Assembly: GCF_020623625.1 (NCBI RefSeq)
Contig: NC_060206.1
Location: 124,001 to 188,000, forward strand
DNA: 64,000 nucleotides
Direction of reading: 5' to 3'
Origin: Saccharomycodes ludwigii
Taxonomy: Eukaryota > Ascomycota > Saccharomycetes > Saccharomycodales > Saccharomycodaceae
Position numbers and translations under genes: made by a program. How positions within the stretch are numbered: position 1 is the first letter of the stretch; each line of letters starts with the position of its first letter. Positions 62,799-64,000 of this stretch are shown here, one piece after another. The notes below the pieces were generated by a model that worked only from the letters and a program-made list of their open reading frames with translations, was not told where the DNA came from and made no database searches.

Positions 62799-64000
62799 CT
62801 ATTTTCTTCCATACCTTTTTAATCTTTCCTCGATTTCAAACTCTCTCCATGTTCTTAAGGTAATCTGAGAGTAATCAAAATCATCTTCGGTTTCCTCTTT
62901 TAAGTTTGTTTTAATGGCAGCGTTGCTGTTTGTAGTTGTAATAGTTCTTGTATCACCCCATGAAAAATCATCAAATTTCCAATATGCGTAGGTAGGTAAT
63001 ACAAAGTTCCATATTGGCAATGCCAAAATATAAATAAATAGCCAGGCGAGATAAGACCATCTTGTTGCATTGACTATGATCAAAACTCCGGGCAATCCCA
63101 ATATGATGGCTAATAACACCAAAGTGATCACTGGTGTTGGTTGTGAAAAAATAGAAAAAATAATAACATAAATGGTAAAGCATATGGCCAAGGGCAAAAC
63201 TAAGGTACCAACTAATTCGATAAATATAACAAATTGCATTGAAAAACAAAAAGTACCGCACAAATCGTTGATTAAAACTAACTCGAATAAATTATGTACA
63301 GTGGAATTGATCCATCTGCGACGTTGCGATAACAACACTTTGAATTTATCAGGAACAACTGTTTTACACGCAGCTTTAGGTAAAAATATCTGTTTCCTTT
63401 TGGGGAAAGTTCTTAACATTAACGAGGATAAATATCTATCTTCTCCCAACAATAGCAAGTTTTTTTTGTGTAAACTATTGGTGACGTTATCAGAATATTT
63501 TTCCACAATATCAGAATTGGCTAATATCGGAACCCAGAACCCGTCTTTACCCTTTGGTGACTTGATACGATAAATGGAAAAACATCCTGGCAAGCAGGTA
63601 ACAGAACCGAAAACAGACTCAAAGGCTTTTGATTGGTGGTGCGATATATAGTATTCAAAAACTTGAATTGCTGTGACCCAGGACTGCTTCTTGTTTGAGA
63701 TTTTAGTTTCACCACATAGCCCCATTATTTCTGGATCTTTAACCATTTCAGCAAGCATGTGTGTTAAAGAGTCGGGGAACACTTTAGTGTCAGCATCGAC
63801 CATCAACACGGCCTCGTAAAAATCCGGCATTAACCCGGTGATGCACCATATATTTTTTAAGATCTCGTATTCTAAATCTGTCATTCTTTCATTAAAAGTT
63901 AGCTTTTGTAAAAATGACATTAAAATAACTTGCGAATCCCGTTTGCCTCTGTTCCCAGGTTTTGCTGTCCCTGCCTCGTTTGGTGTGCCAGTCTTAACTA
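62799..64000 (-). CDS. CHS3: Chitin synthase 3, 5' part outside window
   Basis: Class IV chitin synthase that makes bud-neck ring and lateral-wall chitin. The frame is open to the right edge, so the gene continues outside; about 399 C-terminal residues of a protein near 1165 long in S. cerevisiae are visible. Near the edge is [14 protein letters not shown], then [11 protein letters not shown] with the conserved Asp, [17 protein letters not shown] with the catalytic ED, and the QRRRW product-binding motif in [12 protein letters not shown]. Several membrane helices follow QRRRW, and the tail ends RLKRYGRK. Convergent with POA1, as in S. cerevisiae. Confidence 0.95.
   Translation of the reverse strand, partial: VKTGTPNEAGTAKPGNRGKRDSQVILMSFLQKLTFNERMTDLEYEILKNIWCITGLMPDFYEAVLMVDADTKVFPDSLTHMLAEMVKDPEIMGLCGETKISNKKQSWVTAIQVFEYYISHHQSKAFESVFGSVTCLPGCFSIYRIKSPKGKDGFWVPILANSDIVEKYSDNVTNSLHKKNLLLLGEDRYLSSLMLRTFPKRKQIFLPKAACKTVVPDKFKVLLSQRRRWINSTVHNLFELVLINDLCGTFCFSMQFVIFIELVGTLVLPLAICFTIYVIIFSIFSQPTPVITLVLLAIILGLPGVLIIVNATRWSYLAWLFIYILALPIWNFVLPTYAYWKFDDFSWGDTRTITTTNSNAAIKTNLKEETEDDFDYSQITLRTWREFEIEERLKRYGRK

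Overview
The window is nuclear DNA from a budding yeast. It is strongly AT-rich, with long A/T homopolymer runs between genes and Asn/Ser/Thr-rich low-complexity inserts in many proteins. Splice signals are yeast-type (GTATGT or GTACGT donors, TACTAAC branch sites), and introns are found only in three ribosomal protein genes and one tRNA gene. Nearly every protein has a recognisable Saccharomyces cerevisiae counterpart.

The gene order identifies the lineage broadly. Positions 1-61409 interleave the genes of two S. cerevisiae regions that arose by whole-genome duplication, the left arms of chromosomes XV (YOL130-YOL111) and XIV (YNL308-YNL290). Examples are ALR1 (XV), KRI1 (XIV), VPS68 (XV), MCK1 (XIV), RPL25 (XV) and RFC3 (XIV). 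Genes kept as pairs in S. cerevisiae (RPS19A/B, RPL18A/B, PAP2/TRF5, CLA4/SKM1, MSB3/MSB4) are single here. This points to a yeast that did not pass through the duplication. The AT content, Asn runs and long intergenic regions fit the Saccharomycodes/Hanseniaspora side of the tree, but the species is inferred only weakly.

Layout: 1-8 kb holds a magnesium transporter (ALR1, 5' end missing), a ribosome-biogenesis factor (KRI1), an endosomal protein (VPS68) and a GSK-3 kinase (MCK1). 9-20 kb holds an RTA1-family membrane protein that is not part of the conserved order, MRPS18, RPL25, tRNA-Pro, BXI1 (inverted relative to S. cerevisiae), cytosolic malate dehydrogenase and TRM13. 20-34 kb holds YPT11, HRP1, RPS19, an F-box-like gene, RPL18, MCH4 and a mitochondrial-type one-cysteine peroxiredoxin. 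34.6-61.4 kb follows the conserved order gene for gene: MSN1, PAP2/TRF5, the YOL114C-type GGQ protein, CLA4, MON2, MRX6, RIM21, MSB3, MDY2, PUS4, MID1, tRNA-Ser and RFC3. After RFC3 the order switches to the chromosome II pair POA1-CHS3, with CHS3 running off the right edge, so a rearrangement breakpoint lies near 61.4-62.0 kb.

The genes are ordinary housekeeping genes with no operon-like grouping. I found no transposon, virus-like element or CRISPR array. The most interesting non-coding signal is a recurring TTCGGAC(A/T)T word in the promoter regions of many unrelated genes. It culminates in a five-copy 12-bp array in the RIM21/MSB3 promoter.
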